Shown here piece after piece: positions 33,408-40,672 of a stretch of 64,000 nt of DNA. How positions within the stretch are numbered: the first letter of the stretch is position 1; every line of letters starts with the position of its first letter. The notes beneath the pieces were generated by a model. That model worked only from the letters and a program-made list of their open reading frames with translations. It did not search any database and was not told where the DNA came from. The position numbers and the translations under genes were made by a program. Location of the stretch: NCBI GenBank assembly GCA_035555795.1, contig DATMGE010000039.1, positions 1 to 64,000 on the forward strand. Direction: 5' to 3'. The stretch comes from RCIO01 sp035555795. Its GTDB lineage: Bacteria; Pseudomonadota; Alphaproteobacteria; Rhizobiales; Rhizobiaceae.

Positions 33408-34745
33408 TCAGCTGTCGAGCAGGTTTTCGCGCAGGGTCTTGCCGCCATATCCGGTGCGGAAGCGGCCGCGGCGCTGCAGTTCGGGGATCAGGAAATCGAT
33501 GACGTTGAGCAGGTCGCGCGGCACACCCATCGGGTGGGCGATCATGAAGCCGCCGCGTTCGCCGGTGGCCACGAAGATATCTTCCAGATAGTCGGCGATC
33601 TGCTTGGCGTCGCCCACGACCGCATGGTCGGCGGAGGACTGGTGATCGGCCATTGCCTCGAAGAATTCGCTGCGGCTGATCTGCTGGTCGGGCGCGAACA
33701 TCTGGGTCATGTTGAGGAAGCTGACCGGCGACGCGTTCGATTTGACGATCACCTCGTTGATCTCGGCGACGGTGAAACTCTCCGGCAGTTTCGACATGTC
33801 GAAACCCGAATGGTGCGAGAGCCAGACCGGCAGCGCCTCGGGAGGCAGTGCATTTGCCAGCATGCCGTGACGGCGTTTGGCCTCGGCCTCCGACTCGCCC
33901 ACGATCAGCACCACGTCCCAGACGATGCCCACATCGGCCGGCGCGCGCCCCTGCTTGACCAGCGCCGCATCGATATTGGCGCGGTGGGCGACCTGCTTGG
34001 CCTTGCCCGGCGATGAGGCAAACAGCATGTCGGTGAACTTGGCCGCCGCCTCGATGCCGCGCGGCGAGACGCCCGCCTGCACGATCACCGGGCGGCCCTG
34101 CGGCGAGGGCGCAACCGCAAGCGGCCCCGCGACCGAGAAGAAATCGCCCTTGTGGTTGATGGCGTGGACCTTGGCGGGGTCGGCCACCACGCCGGTCTCG
34201 CGGTCCCAGACGAAGGCGTCGGGCTCGACCGAGGCCCAGAGCTTCTTGCAGACCTCCATGAACTCTTCCATCCGCTCATAGCGGCGGGCGTGCTCCATCA
34301 GTTCGTCGAAGCCGTAATTGGCGGCATCGGCCCGGCGCGACGATGCGATGACATTGAACGCCAGGCGGCCGCCGGTCACGTGATCGAGCGAGTTGAGCAG
34401 CCTGGCCGTGTAGAACGGATGCATGAAGGTCGAGGAATAGGTCAGCCCATAGCCGATATGGCTGGTGATCTGGGACATCGCGGCGATGAAGGGGGACATG
34501 TCCAGCCGCGGCCAGCCGAGGCCCCATTTCACCGCGCCGTCGCGCCTCCCCTCATAGGTCGAGGGAATCCCGTTGCCGTCGCCGAAGAAGATGAAGTCCA
34601 GCAGGCCCCGTTCGGCGATCAGCGCCAGTTCCTTGAAGATGCGCATGTCGGGATAGGTGGCATGCGACCACGAGCCCGGAAGGCGCCAGCGGCCCTCCAG
34701 ATGAGTCCAGGAGAGGTCGTAACCGATATGCATCTTGGTGGGCAT
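33408..34745 (-). CDS. LLM-class flavin-dependent monooxygenase, DszA/NtaA/SnaA type
   Basis: The 445-residue luciferase-fold enzyme has the NtaA/DszA features: HPTYPD-like SHATYPDMRIFKELALIAERGLLDFIFFGDG, LDMSPFIAAMSQITSHIGYGLTYSSTFMHPFYTARLLNSLDHVTGGR and NYGFDELMEHARRYERMEEF, PVIVQAGVSPRG. These enzymes use reduced FMN and O2 to oxygenate or cleave C-N or C-S bonds, with FMNH2 from a separate reductase such as those at 37432-38432. The substrate is unknown. ATG 34733 is a possible shorter start. Confidence 0.87.
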   Translation of the reverse strand: MPTKMHIGYDLSWTHLEGRWRLPGSWSHATYPDMRIFKELALIAERGLLDFIFFGDGNGIPSTYEGRRDGAVKWGLGWPRLDMSPFIAAMSQITSHIGYGLTYSSTFMHPFYTARLLNSLDHVTGGRLAFNVIASSRRADAANYGFDELMEHARRYERMEEFMEVCKKLWASVEPDAFVWDRETGVVADPAKVHAINHKGDFFSVAGPLAVAPSPQGRPVIVQAGVSPRGIEAAAKFTDMLFASSPGKAKQVAHRANIDAALVKQGRAPADVGIVWDVVLIVGESEAEAKRRHGMLANALPPEALPVWLSHHSGFDMSKLPESFTVAEINEVIVKSNASPVSFLNMTQMFAPDQQISRSEFFEAMADHQSSADHAVVGDAKQIADYLEDIFVATGERGGFMIAHPMGVPRDLLNVIDFLIPELQRRGRFRTGYGGKTLRENLLDS

Positions 34746-34817
34746 GCTGCTATCCGTTCAGGCAAAGGGGGTATCGTTCCGGCGCGTGCAGGCGCAGGAC
34801 GGTTCAATCTTGTTCAG

Positions 34818-34838
34818 GCGCGGCGCAGGCCGCCGCGC
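34818..34838. promoter_or_regulatory. Intercistronic hairpin between two monooxygenase genes
   Basis: GCGCGGC (34818-34824) and GCCGCGC (34832-34838) form a 7-bp perfect stem with a 7-base loop in the 105-base gap between the RutA-like and DszA-like genes. It may tune expression of the second gene; it is short and could be chance in GC-rich DNA. Confidence 0.4.
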
Positions 34839-34850
34839 TCGTTCAGCTTG

Positions 34851-35951
34851 TCAGGCGGCCGCCTTCGCGGCCGGCGCGTCCGCCACCACGATGTCGTGGC
34901 GGGCAAGCAGCGCCTTGAGCTTCGGCAGCACCACGGCGCCGAAGAATTTAAGGTCCTTCACGAAATCGACGAAGGTGAACTGGATGCCGTCGATCCCGCT
35001 TTCCACGATGAGTTCGGCAAGCTTCGCCGCCATGGTGTCGGGCGAACCGATCACCGGCGTGCCGGAGCCGAAGCCCACCGTGTTGGGCTGGCGCAGATGG
35101 TCCGTCCGGCTCTTGTAGGAGTCGCGATTGTCGCGCTCGAAGGACTGGATCAGGTTCTCCAGCGCCTCGGTGTCGAGATCGTCGCGGATCGCCGCGAACT
35201 CGCGCTCGGCGGCCGCGTCGCTCTCGCCATGCAGCAGCATCATCGAGGTGACGACCTTGACCGTGCGCCCCTCCTCCGCCGCGAACTCACGCACCCGCGC
35301 GACCTCTGCCGGGCGCAGGCCGACGAATTGATAGTCGGAATGCTTCGCCGCGAACCGCAGTCCCTCCGACGACAGCCCAGCGCTGACGATGCCCGGATAG
35401 GGCGTGCTCAGCGGCTTGGGGTCGGACACGCAATTGTCGAGCTTGAAGAAGCGGCCCTCGAAGGTGCTGCGGTCCTGCGTCCACAGCATCTTCATGACGC
35501 GGATCCACTCGTCGGCATATCCGTAGCGGTAGTCGCCATAGCCCTCGGGCACGAGGCCCATCTGCTCCAGCTCCTCCAGCGTGTTGCCGGTAACGATGTT
35601 GATGCCGAACCGGCCGCCGCTGATATTGTCGATGGTGGAGATAAGCTTGGCGGCCACGGCCGGATGGAAGAGCAGCGGGTTGATCGTCGTGAAGAGCTTG
35701 AGGCGCGTCGTTAGCGGGGCGATGGCGCTCGCCATGCTCATCGGCTCGATCGTGTTCTTCCAGAAGCCGCTCTCGCCGCCGAAGCCCATCCACTTGCCCA
35801 TCCAGAACAGGTAGTCGAGCCCGATATCCTCGGCGATCAAAGCGATGTCGCGATGCAGTTCGAACGTCGGATGATAGCGCGGCGTGCGCTTCGACATCAG
35901 GAAGCCGTTGCTCCCCACGGGCATGAAGACGCCCAGCTCGACCTTGCGCAT
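34851..35951 (-). CDS. LLM-class flavin monooxygenase, RutA-like pyrimidine oxygenase family
   Basis: The 366-residue protein begins MRKVELGVFMPVGSNGFLMS and has PTFELHRDIALIAEDIGLDY, STIDNISGGRFGINIVTGN, VSAGLSSEGLRFAAKHSDYQFVG and DGIQFTFVDFVKDLKFFG. It follows the plan of E. coli RutA, which opens the uracil ring with FMNH2 and O2 (known for that family). No RutB, RutD or RutG neighbours exist, so the substrate is probably another ring or amide. ATG 35951 has AGGAGC eight bases ahead. It is the first gene of the operon, behind a clear promoter. Confidence 0.88.
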   Translation of the reverse strand: MRKVELGVFMPVGSNGFLMSKRTPRYHPTFELHRDIALIAEDIGLDYLFWMGKWMGFGGESGFWKNTIEPMSMASAIAPLTTRLKLFTTINPLLFHPAVAAKLISTIDNISGGRFGINIVTGNTLEELEQMGLVPEGYGDYRYGYADEWIRVMKMLWTQDRSTFEGRFFKLDNCVSDPKPLSTPYPGIVSAGLSSEGLRFAAKHSDYQFVGLRPAEVARVREFAAEEGRTVKVVTSMMLLHGESDAAAEREFAAIRDDLDTEALENLIQSFERDNRDSYKSRTDHLRQPNTVGFGSGTPVIGSPDTMAAKLAELIVESGIDGIQFTFVDFVKDLKFFGAVVLPKLKALLARHDIVVADAPAAKAAA

Positions 35952-36074
35952 GTTCAAGCTCCTGTCCTGCGCGACAGCGGATCGGTGAGCATCATGCCGG
36001 TCGGGAAAACCCTTCAATCTTCCCGGCGCACTGACATTTCACAAACCGCTGTTCCGAAATGTTTCAACGCTTGA

Positions 36075-36103
36075 ATAAAAGAAACTTTGAACCCGACTGT
36101 CAA
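36075..36103 (-). promoter_or_regulatory. Sigma-70-type promoter of the monooxygenase/ABC operon
   Basis: On the minus strand a perfect TTGACA (36098-36103) is followed by exactly 17 bases and TTTTAT (36075-36080), four of six matches to the -10 consensus. Transcription would start near 36068, giving a leader of roughly 117 bases to the RutA-like ATG at 35951. Confidence 0.65.
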
Positions 36104-36104
36104 T

Positions 36105-36128
36105 CAGTTTTGCTGCAATGCAAAACTG
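36105..36128. promoter_or_regulatory. Perfect inverted repeat abutting the operon promoter
   Basis: CAGTTTTGC (36105-36113) and GCAAAACTG (36120-36128) are perfect 9-bp arms with a 6-base spacer. The site lies one base upstream of the -35 box, the usual place for an activator or for a repressor that blocks RNA polymerase. The adjacent GntR/FCD protein is the obvious candidate binder. Confidence 0.6.
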
Positions 36129-36390
36129 CTTATTCCATGTATTTAATATGCCTATTCACTCACCATCAAAGGTTTTTAAAATAAAAAAATAGGCATCGGC
36201 GACACTCCGGAAGCGTCACTGGCTGCTGCGGATGCTGCATCGCAATATCAAAATGCGGGATTTTTTTTCGACTGCCCAGCCGTCGCGAGCTTAAAGATAA
36301 GGCATCAGAAAATATTGCGCAGGAATTGTGCAATCGTGTCGTTCGACCCGATTTCGACCGATTTTCGCACCGAACGACGAGGTTTGGAGT

Positions 36391-36432
36391 ATTTTGCCGC
36401 CAGACGGAATCGCTTCGCGTCGCACAAATGCG
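36391..36432 (+). repeat. 42-bp direct repeat, copy A
   Basis: This segment matches 37330-37371 at 36 of 42 positions, in the same orientation. The core GCGGAATCGC-like stretch and the ACAAATGCG end are kept. It lies just 3' of the GntR gene. It looks like a dispersed intergenic repeat of the genome rather than a transposon end. Confidence 0.6.
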
Positions 36433-36482
36433 AAGGGGCGCCCCGACCACCCGGGACACCCCTTCGAGACACTGCGATGATG

Positions 36483-37184
36483 CTATTCCGCCGCCTGCGG
36501 CATGTCCGGCGACATTGGATCGGCCAGGAAGAAGCGGCTGTCCGGATAGTAGCCTAGCACCCCCGTCAGAACGCGTTCGATCTCCGCATAATCGCGCTTC
36601 TCGATCGCATCCACGACCTTGAGATGCTCCTCGATCTGGGCACGGTGCCGCTCCGATGTGGTGCGCTGGATATTGAAGCACCAGAAACGCGCGGCATTGT
36701 TGTGGAGACGGATCGCGGCCTGCTCGATCTGGCCGTTCTTGCAGGCTGCGGCCAGCGCGCGGTGGAAGGAACGATCCATGCGCACAAGGGCGCGGATGTC
36801 ACGCGTTTCCGCAACCGCCTCGTAACCGTCATAGGCCTTTCTGATGGCCGCCAGATCCTCCGGCGTGGCACGCTGGGCGGCGAGCCGCGCGGCCTGGCCT
36901 TCCACCAGCATGCGCGCCTCGAAGACATCGCGCAGCTCGCGCAGGCCGAGATCGCCGATGCGTGTCCCAATCCGCGCATGCCTCTCGACCAGCCCTTCTA
37001 GCGAAAGCCGATAGAGCGCGTCGCGCACCGATGCCTGGCTAAGCTTGAAGTCTTTCATCAGGCGCTTTTCGTCGACGCGAGAGCCGGGCTCGAGCTCGCC
37101 GAGGATGATCGCCATGAGGATCTGCTCATACGCATCGTCACGAAGAAGCCCCCTGGTCTTCTTCGTTTCTGCTTTTCTTGCCAT
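36483..37184 (-). CDS. GntR family regulator, FCD (FadR) subfamily
   Basis: The 233-residue protein has an N-terminal winged helix (ILMAIILGELEPGSRVDEKRLMKDF, recognition helix SQASVRDALYRLSLEGLVE) and a C-terminal FCD ligand domain. That domain has the metal/ligand residues of this group (FEARMLVEGQAARLAA, MDRSFHRALAAACKN, EEHLKVVDAIEKRD). GGGGAGGAAAG precedes ATG 37184. It lies between the monooxygenase operon and the flavin reductase genes, all on the same strand, and probably senses the pathway substrate. Confidence 0.9.
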   Translation of the reverse strand: MARKAETKKTRGLLRDDAYEQILMAIILGELEPGSRVDEKRLMKDFKLSQASVRDALYRLSLEGLVERHARIGTRIGDLGLRELRDVFEARMLVEGQAARLAAQRATPEDLAAIRKAYDGYEAVAETRDIRALVRMDRSFHRALAAACKNGQIEQAAIRLHNNAARFWCFNIQRTTSERHRAQIEEHLKVVDAIEKRDYAEIERVLTGVLGYYPDSRFFLADPMSPDMPQAAE

Positions 37185-37329
37185 CTATACTTTCCTCCCC
37201 GAAACATTAGCGGCCACCCACCATCCTCAGGAGACAGGAACGGCAGCGCCGCTCAGAAGCACCATTAGCGCTCTTAACATTTCAGTTCGCAAAGGCATAG
37301 CCCTGCAAGCGGGAGAATGGGCCTAGAAC

Positions 37330-37371
37330 ATATTGCCGTCAGGCGGAATCGCTCGGCGTCACACAAATGCG
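37330..37371 (+). repeat. 42-bp direct repeat, copy B
   Basis: The second copy of the repeat at 36391-36432, with six differences, same orientation, placed 5' of the GntR gene in the gap before the flavin reductases. The two copies bracket the regulator gene. Confidence 0.6.
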
Positions 37372-37431
37372 GCCAAGCCAAGGGGGATGGAGCGGTTCAG
37401 CGTTTCCGTGAAACGATGAACCGCTCCGGCG

Positions 37432-37926
37432 TCAGACGGCCGGTGCACAGCGGGCAAAGGCTCCGTCAAGATAAAGCAGGGGTGAGGTCGTCTGCTCGCG
37501 CAGCCGCACGGCAACCACCTCGCCGATGAAGATCGTATGGGACGAGGCTTCGACGGTACTGGTGACCCTGCAGTCGAAGCTGGCGATCGCGCTGTCGAGG
37601 ACAGGCGAGCCCGTCTCCAGCGTGCCCCAGGTCCCCTCCCCGAACCGCATTTCGCGCAGCCTGGATGAACTGTATCGCATCGCCACCTCATCGTCGCCTT
37701 CCGCGAGGAGATTGACGCAGAAGATGCCCGCCGACGCCAGCGCATCGTGGCTGGATGCGGTCTTGTTTATGCAGGTAAGAAGGGATGGCGGCGTGATGCA
37801 GACTGACGTCACCGATGTGGCGACCATCCCATGGGGCCGCCCCTGCGCATCGCGCGTGGTGATCAGCGAGACGCCGGCCGCCAGGCGGCGCATTCCAAGC
37901 TTGAAGAGATCGACCCGTTCGTTCAT
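37432..37926 (-). CDS. Flavin reductase-like protein (FMN-binding split barrel), copy 1
   Basis: The 164-residue protein has the flavin reductase pattern FKLGMRRLAAGVSLITTRDAQGRPHGMVATSVTSVCITPPSLLTCINKTAS, followed by FCVNLLAEG and FDCRVTSTVEASSHTIFIGEVV. It would use NAD(P)H to make FMNH2 or FADH2 for the LLM monooxygenases. The start ATG 37926 overlaps the stop of the preceding reductase gene (ATGA), so it is translated with it. RutF/HpaC-type relatives serve such two-component systems. Confidence 0.87.
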   Translation of the reverse strand: MNERVDLFKLGMRRLAAGVSLITTRDAQGRPHGMVATSVTSVCITPPSLLTCINKTASSHDALASAGIFCVNLLAEGDDEVAMRYSSSRLREMRFGEGTWGTLETGSPVLDSAIASFDCRVTSTVEASSHTIFIGEVVAVRLREQTTSPLLYLDGAFARCAPAV

Positions 37927-38432
37927 GCGAGCACCTGTCCCTGATAGTGGACCAGCGGCTGCCGGTCGTTGAAATTCTCGAACGCAATGATGCGGCCGAT
38001 GAGCAGATAGACGCCGTACCGCTCGATCACCTCCTCCACCCGGCAATCGAGAACGCCGGTTATGTCCGGCAGGACGGGCGCGCCCGTGGCAAGCGTCGAC
38101 ATGTCCAGCCCCTCGAAGCGGGCCGGTCCCTTCGGACCCTCCCGCGAGGTGAAAACCCCGATCAGCGGCCGCCCTGACATCGACAGATAGTTGATCGCGA
38201 ATGCACCGCTTTCGATGATTGCCGGACCTGCCGAGGTCTTCTTGTCGAGCGAGACGGTGACCATCGGCGGTGATGCGGTCAGATGCGTTGCAGACAGGGC
38301 CAGAAAACCCTCCGACCCGTCGGCGCCGGCCACGGTGACGATCGCCACCCCGGACGCGCGGCAGCCGATCGCCTGCCAGAACGTCTTCGCGTCAATGGCT
38401 GTTTCCACGGGACCATCAATATGAACTGACAT
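37923..38432 (-). CDS. Flavin reductase-like protein, copy 2
   Basis: The 169-residue protein shows the same fold as its neighbour: FWQAIGCRASGVAIVTVAGADGSEGFLALSATHLTASPPMVTVSLDKKTSAGP, FAINYLSMSG and LDCRVEEVIERYGVYLLIGRIIAF. Start ATG 38432 has GAGGT upstream; an ATG at 38474 is less likely. Two linked reductases match two monooxygenases in the adjacent operon, although one may instead have a different role such as heme or FMN binding. Confidence 0.83.
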   Translation of the reverse strand: MSVHIDGPVETAIDAKTFWQAIGCRASGVAIVTVAGADGSEGFLALSATHLTASPPMVTVSLDKKTSAGPAIIESGAFAINYLSMSGRPLIGVFTSREGPKGPARFEGLDMSTLATGAPVLPDITGVLDCRVEEVIERYGVYLLIGRIIAFENFNDRQPLVHYQGQVLA

Positions 38433-38714
38433 TTCAACCTCGAACTGAAATTTCTGTTCAAGCGTATCAAACATGGCAAAGCTGGCAAGTGCCATAGTAG
38501 ACCATAAAGTGCTTAAATATCATGTTTCTATGCATATTTCGTGGGCATTCTGCATGTTTTCCCGGCATGACAAGCTGCGACTTCTCCAATGTCATTCATC
38601 GATCTTTCGGCCATCATACTTCGATATGTATTTGAATCTGAAATGTGAGATATATGATTATTGACATGTGATAACCTCGCCGCTTACGGCTTGGACCGAA
38701 TGAGGGATCAAGCC

Positions 38715-39920
38715 ATGAATGCCGGGGTTTCCGCGCGCGGCATCGACCGCACAATCACGCTCCTGACCCTTGGCGGCTTCGCCAGCGGCGCCAATGTCCG
38801 GCTGATGGACCCGGTGCTTCCACAATTGTCGGCGGAGTTTGCCGTCACGGTCGGTCTGGCCGCGCAGATCGTCACGGCATATGCACTCGGATATGGCCTC
38901 ATGCAGGTGGGGCTTGGCATTGCCGGCGACCGTTTCGGCAAGATCCGCCTCGTCACGGCGCTGTGCTTCGCCAGCTTCCTCGCCTGCATCGCGGCAGCCA
39001 TTGCGCAATCGCTCGGCCAATTGACGCTTGCACGCTTCCTGTGCGGCGCGGCGGCTTCGGCGATCATTCCCATTTCCCTCGCCTGGGTCGGCGACATGCT
39101 GCCTTACGACGAACGTGCCGCCACCCTGGCGCGCTACGCGAATGGCGGCATATTGGGCATGATCGCCGGCCAGATCGTCGGCGGGCTCGTTACAGAATAT
39201 TGGGACTGGCGCGTCGGTCTGGTCATGGTGGCGCTTGTCTATCTCACCGCCGGCTTCGGCCTGCTGCGTGTGGCGAAGCGCGATCTGCTAATCGCCGCCG
39301 CGCCTGTTGCCCCCGCCGTTCGCCTTCATCCTCTGGTGGCGATTGCGACGATGCTGCGCCGGCCCTGGTCGCGCATTGTGCTCGCTTCGGTCTTCATGGA
39401 AGGCTTCACCATCTATGCCTCCCTCACCTTCGTCGGCATGGAGCTCAAGTCGCGATTCGGCTTGGGTTACGGCGTGATCGGGCTGATGCTGGCTTTCTTC
39501 GCGGTCGGCGGCATGGCCTATACGATCGGCCTGCGCCGCTTCCTCCCCCGGTTCCACCAGATGCGGCTGGTCGTGCTCGGGTCGCTGGCGGCCGTTGTCG
39601 GCATGTGCGGCTTCGCGCTGGCGCCGTCCCTGTTGGTGGTGCCGCCGGCGATGATCTTCATCGGCTTCGGAGCCTATATGCTGCACAATACGCTGCAGAC
39701 CTTCGCCACGCAGCTATTGCCGGAAGCGCGTGCTACCGGCTTCTCCTGCTTCGCAACGCTGTTCTTCTTCTCCCAATCGATCGGCGTGGCCGTCGCAGCC
39801 CTGTTTGTCGACCGCCTCGGCGCAGCGCCGATCTTCCTTGCCGCTTCGCTGATCGTCGCCGCCTATGCTGCGTGGTTTGCCGCATATGGCGCAACGTCGA
39901 TGCCGGGACGCCCGGCATAA
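38715..39920 (+). CDS. MFS transporter
   Basis: The 401-residue protein has about twelve hydrophobic helices. The MFS loop after helix 2 is seen as GLGIAGDRFGKIRLV, and motif-like segments include GGILGMIAGQIVGGLV in helix 5, as in drug/proton antiporters and some uptake carriers. ATG 38715 has GAGGGA eight bases upstream; in-frame ATG 38700 and TTG 38661 are alternatives. It diverges from the flavin reductases across an AT-rich gap and may import the pathway substrate or export a product. Confidence 0.85.
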   Translation: MNAGVSARGIDRTITLLTLGGFASGANVRLMDPVLPQLSAEFAVTVGLAAQIVTAYALGYGLMQVGLGIAGDRFGKIRLVTALCFASFLACIAAAIAQSLGQLTLARFLCGAAASAIIPISLAWVGDMLPYDERAATLARYANGGILGMIAGQIVGGLVTEYWDWRVGLVMVALVYLTAGFGLLRVAKRDLLIAAAPVAPAVRLHPLVAIATMLRRPWSRIVLASVFMEGFTIYASLTFVGMELKSRFGLGYGVIGLMLAFFAVGGMAYTIGLRRFLPRFHQMRLVVLGSLAAVVGMCGFALAPSLLVVPPAMIFIGFGAYMLHNTLQTFATQLLPEARATGFSCFATLFFFSQSIGVAVAALFVDRLGAAPIFLAASLIVAAYAAWFAAYGATSMPGRPA

Positions 39921-40050
39921 GAGGGTGAAGTCACCGGTGCCAGACGGCCACCGCGAAAACGAACCGTGCAGGCGCTGCCTAAAATGGCTGCGATGGACAT
40001 CCACGCCCCGCAGGTGCACACAAGCCTCTTTGCGGGCGGAATCGTTGATC

Positions 40051-40662
40051 GTGGCGCGGCTTATCTTCCTTCTCATGTTCATCCTCGGCGGCGTGGCCGG
40101 GATCGGCTATCCGCTGATAGCCGCGCATGTTTCGGGCTATGAGATCGGCGCATGGGAAGCCTATTCCCCCGCTGACGGCTTCAGGCCGGTTGCCGTGAAT
40201 ATAGCGCCTTCCGACGCGCCGCTTTTCCCGCATGTCGCGATCACGACGAACGGGCCGCTTCCGGCCGGCGACAGGACCGCCTATCTCACGCTCACCGTTA
40301 CCGCCGACGGCAAGCAGGAGCGGGCTGAGACCATCGATCTCGACGGCATCAATGCCTCGATCGCCAGCCCGCAGGCCAGCGACGCGGTCTATCGCCTCGA
40401 TCTTCCGGTTTTCCCCTCCGCCCGCAGCGCGCGCTATGAATTCCAGTTCGGCGAAGGCGCGGCCGGCCTCGACCGCCTGCGAGCCATCCGGCTGACGCTC
40501 GATGCCGGCGCTTTCGACGTCGACCCGCGCGCCGTGCCCGTGGGCTATATCCTCATGGCCATCGGCGCGATCGGCCTCCTGCTTGGCTTTCGGCAAAGGC
40601 CGCCGCAGAATCCGAATTCACAGCCGCCGGCACCGCGCTGGGGGCGGAACGCGGACGGTTGA
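40051..40662 (+). CDS. Membrane-anchored protein of unknown function
   Basis: I recognise no family. The 203-residue product starts at GTG 40051 (TTG 40045 is possible, GGGCGGA upstream) with a membrane helix LIFLLMFILGGVAGIGYPLIAA. A periplasmic region of about 130 residues, rich in beta strands (YLTLTVTADGKQERAETIDLDG), follows, then a second helix VGYILMAIGAIGLLLGF and a proline-rich cytoplasmic tail. It converges on the ABC-F gene with a ten-base gap. Homologues as hypothetical proteins are expected in related genomes. Confidence 0.6.
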   Translation: MARLIFLLMFILGGVAGIGYPLIAAHVSGYEIGAWEAYSPADGFRPVAVNIAPSDAPLFPHVAITTNGPLPAGDRTAYLTLTVTADGKQERAETIDLDGINASIASPQASDAVYRLDLPVFPSARSARYEFQFGEGAAGLDRLRAIRLTLDAGAFDVDPRAVPVGYILMAIGAIGLLLGFRQRPPQNPNSQPPAPRWGRNADG

Positions 40663-40672
40663 GTGCTGCAAA

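Larger units (their letters stand above)
35952..36482. other. AT-rich regulatory region ahead of the monooxygenase operon (531 bp)
   Basis: No gene is supported. It holds the operon promoter and inverted repeat described separately (36075-36128), a very AT-rich tract (about 36130-36300), the first copy of a 42-bp direct repeat (36391-36432), and a stem CGAAGGGG (36431-36438) / CCCCTTCG (36459-36466) just after the GntR gene stop, which may end that gene's transcript. The base composition is unlike the flanking genes. Confidence 0.65.

Noticed and set aside
34818..34838. Strong terminator inside the monooxygenase operon
   Set aside because: The stem is only 7 bp with no T-run and the genes on both sides share direction and function, so full termination is unlikely.
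36391..37371. Transposon flanked by terminal repeats around the GntR gene
   Set aside because: The repeats are direct, not inverted, there is no transposase, and the interior holds only the regulator.
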